A stretch of 6,132 nucleotides of DNA, taken from positions 1 to 6,132 of the forward strand of contig JACQJN010000100.1 of the NCBI GenBank assembly GCA_016205085.1, given 5' to 3'. The translations under genes were made by a program, and so were the position numbers. The notes under the pieces are model-generated. The model saw only the letters and a program-made list of their open reading frames with translations. It ran no database searches and had not been told where the DNA came from. Source of the DNA: Elusimicrobiota bacterium (GTDB lineage Bacteria > Elusimicrobiota > Elusimicrobia > JACQJN01). Below, one piece after another: positions 5,582 to 6,132 of this stretch; positions within the stretch are counted from its first letter, which is position 1, and the number at the start of each line of letters is the position of its first letter.

Positions 5582-6132
5582 TCACTCCGGCACCGCCATC
5601 TTCTTCATTCCCGGTAGCGAAAACCCCGAATCTTCGGTTTGATCCGTAGACGGCGCACTTTGAGCCGAAGCCTCCTCTTGCGGCTGAGGACTGCTCCTAC
5701 GGCGAACTCTGGACCGGGTCTGCCTGGGAGATTGCGGAGGCACCGTAAAGAGAGTGGAGGTCAGGGAGTTAAGTCCCTTCAAGGACATGTCTTTTAAATT
5801 CGCCTCGAATTTATAGTCTCCCGCTGAAACTTGGATTAAGTCCTCGGAAATTTTATCAGCATCCCAAGGAAGTCTGGATTCCGGATCCACTTCTTGAGCC
5901 ACCGTCTTTTTCTTGGAGGAAAGGTAATAACCCTTTACCCACGCGACGGTCTTCTGCTCCACGGGATCTTGCACCGGCACAGGAAGAACAGGGGGTTGCG
6001 CCTCCGCAGGAGCGGGAGGTGTGGCAGGAGCGGGAGCCTCGGCTTTTTTCATGGGAATGGCTGGGGATGGCGCCTGTCTCTGCAGATCCTGATACCACCA
6101 CCATCCTATGACTCCCAATATACCCAAGCCCA
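5582..6132 (-). CDS. membrane-anchored proline-rich protein of unknown function, N-terminus cut by window edge
   Basis: I do not recognise this family. The frame is open to the right edge, so the true start lies outside. A TTG at 6125-6127 is a possible start but falls inside the hydrophobic helix, so it is probably not the real one. Numbering from that TTG, residues 1-13 (GILGVIGWWWYQD) are the end of a transmembrane segment. Residues 19-57 are a Pro/Ala linker partly built from an 18-base repeat. Residues about 58-130 (TVAWVKGYY to STLFTVPP) could form a small domain, and 134-146 (SPRQTRSRVRRRS) is a basic patch. The tail is low complexity and ends in GFSLPGMKKMAVPE. The layout resembles periplasm-spanning anchors such as TonB or GspC in shape, but no sequence similarity to them is evident. 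It is 10 bases upstream of flbD and so probably part of the flagellar operon. Confidence 0.75.
   Translation of the reverse strand, partial: GLGILGVIGWWWYQDLQRQAPSPAIPMKKAEAPAPATPPAPAEAQPPVLPVPVQDPVEQKTVAWVKGYYLSSKKKTVAQEVDPESRLPWDADKISEDLIQVSAGDYKFEANLKDMSLKGLNSLTSTLFTVPPQSPRQTRSRVRRRSSPQPQEEASAQSAPSTDQTEDSGFSLPGMKKMAVPE
6006..6036 (-). repeat. short direct repeat encoding the Pro/Ala linker
   Basis: The 13-base sequence gcaggagcgggag (plus strand) occurs at 6006-6018 and again at 6024-6036, a period of 18 bases or six codons. It encodes repeated Ala-Pro-Ala in the linker of the proline-rich membrane protein, and probably arose by local duplication. Confidence 0.75.

Overview
The window is one unbroken run of eight genes, all read from the minus strand (right to left in window coordinates), with no gap longer than about 37 bases. 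In order of transcription they are: an unrecognised proline-rich membrane-anchored protein (partial, runs off the right edge), FlbD, MotA, MotB, a predicted lipoprotein with a carboxypeptidase-regulatory-like beta-sandwich, a NifS/IscS-type cysteine desulfurase, the tRNA 2-thiouridylase MnmA, and a D-alanine--D-alanine ligase (partial, runs off the left edge). No RNA gene, mobile element, CRISPR array or convincing intrinsic terminator is visible. The long plus-strand reading frames are shadows of these genes.

Functionally the right half (about 3882-6132) is a flagellar motor block: FlbD plus the MotA/MotB stator, which channels ions to turn the flagellum. The left half (about 1-3128) is housekeeping: cysteine desulfurase supplies persulfide sulfur to MnmA for s2U34 of tRNA, and Ddl makes the D-Ala-D-Ala dipeptide for peptidoglycan. 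The lipoprotein gene joins the halves. It follows motB after 37 bases and overlaps the desulfurase start by four bases (GTGA). mnmA follows the desulfurase after 5 bases, and ddl overlaps mnmA by 8 bases. The junctions suggest co-transcription, possibly with an internal promoter just before the lipoprotein.

The organism is probably a flagellated bacterium with a diderm envelope (lipoprotein, peptidoglycan-anchored stator, Ddl). Base composition is near balanced, with a purine-rich coding strand and several long G runs. The divergent sequences and unusual gene mixture suggest an uncultured lineage, perhaps Omnitrophota- or Elusimicrobiota-like, but this is a weak inference with no marker in the window to settle it.

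The most unusual structure is a pair of different heptanucleotide tandem arrays, four units each, about 400 bases apart. One forms the nifS C-terminal tail, its stop codon, the spacer and the A of the mnmA start codon. The other lies inside the mnmA coding sequence in a loop of the enzyme. A nine-G tract at the mnmA/ddl junction is the probable ribosome binding site of ddl, and loss of one G would fuse the two genes. MotB carries an extra glutamate one helical turn from its ion-binding aspartate.
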